The notes under the pieces: model-generated
What the model was told of the DNA's origin: nothing
What the model saw: only the letters and a program-made list of their open reading frames with translations
The model's database searches: none
Assembly: GCA_031276435.1 (NCBI GenBank)
Contig: JAISNB010000138.1
Span: forward strand, 1 to 5,275
Direction: 5' to 3'
Length of the DNA: 5,275 nucleotides
From: Burkholderiaceae bacterium
GTDB taxonomy: Bacteria > Pseudomonadota > Gammaproteobacteria > Burkholderiales > Burkholderiaceae_C
Part shown: positions 5,234 to 5,275 of the stretch, piece by piece
Position numbering within the stretch: the first letter of the stretch is position 1
Layout of the letters: the number at the start of each line of letters is the position of its first letter
Program-made: the position numbers and the translations under genes

Positions 5234-5275
5234 GTGCGCATTTTGATTGCGGAAGATGATCCGGTTCTGGCCGAT
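5234..5275 (+). CDS. N-terminus of a two-component response regulator, probably OmpR/QseB/TctD type (partial)
   Basis: Fourteen codons are visible before the right edge: (M)RILIAEDDPVLAD from a GTG start. This is the first strand and the acidic pocket (E7, D8, D9) of a CheY-like receiver, which binds Mg2+ and surrounds the phosphoacceptor Asp that lies further on. The ILIAEDDPVLAD form resembles OmpR-family regulators such as QseB, PmrA and TctD, but the DNA-binding domain is outside the window, so the subfamily is a guess. The GTG is chosen because AAGGAG (5221-5226) is ideally spaced. The ATG two bases upstream (5232) reads MCAF and stops at TGA (5244-5246). The gene has its own leader of 188 bases after the plsC terminator candidate, so it is probably transcribed separately from the pyr unit. 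Confidence 0.8.
   Translation, partial: MRILIAEDDPVLAD

Noticed and set aside
4306..5259. Open + strand frame of 317 codons overlapping plsC and running to 5259
   Set aside because: It is out of frame with the clear PlsC motifs, is Arg/His/Pro-rich as expected of a shifted GC-rich frame, and crosses the terminator candidate and the response regulator start.
1..5275. Mobile elements, CRISPR arrays, tRNA or rRNA genes
   Set aside because: Reading both strands found no transposase or integrase motifs, regularly spaced repeats, cloverleaf-like segments or rRNA-like sequence; nearly all of the window is coding housekeeping genes.

Overview
The window looks like part of a betaproteobacterial chromosome, most likely Burkholderiales and Comamonadaceae-like. 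This rests on high G+C, on protein signatures of that group recalled from memory (the YqgE, RuvX/YqgF, PyrR and LPLAT sequences), and on the gene order type IV pilus chemosensory kinase, yqgE, yqgF, pyrR, pyrB, dihydroorotase-like gene, plsC. Genus cannot be told from the sequence alone. Every recognisable gene is on the + strand.

Layout: 1-135 is the last 44 codons of a receiver-domain protein, best read as the C-terminus of a ChpA/PilL hybrid histidine kinase. A 190-base gap (136-325) follows. It holds a weak terminator candidate, a 19-codon mini-ORF and a -10-like box (314-319) that lies just before yqgE with no usable Shine-Dalgarno, which suggests a leaderless start. From 326 to 5002 there is one compact unit: yqgE, yqgF/ruvX, pyrR, pyrB, pyrC' and plsC. 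The first four genes overlap at each junction (8, 4 and 7 bases), and the last three are 18 and 28 bases apart. A hairpin with a T-rich 3' arm at 5024-5045 probably ends the unit. After 188 bases containing an inverted repeat, a new gene begins at 5234 with the N-terminus of an OmpR-type response regulator, cut off by the window edge.

How the genes work together: pyrR, pyrB and pyrC' are the pyrimidine part. PyrB is a complete aspartate carbamoyltransferase catalytic chain. The adjacent dihydroorotase-like protein has lost the HxH metal motif and further metal or catalytic residues (GAR at 61-63, Q152, R180, INS at 268-270). It should therefore be read as the non-catalytic PyrC' partner of a Pseudomonas-type (class A) ATCase, not as an active dihydroorotase, so a real pyrC must exist elsewhere. 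YqgF (nuclease fold, 16S rRNA maturation and related roles), YqgE (DUF179/AlgH family) and a lysophospholipid acyltransferase are housekeeping neighbours.

Nothing in the window looks like a mobile element, CRISPR array, RNA gene or wholly new system. The points most worth a second look are the dead dihydroorotase, the probable leaderless start of yqgE, the abrupt change from G/T-rich to C/A-rich coding strand near the pyrR/pyrB junction, and the overlapping ATG/GTG at the start of the response regulator.
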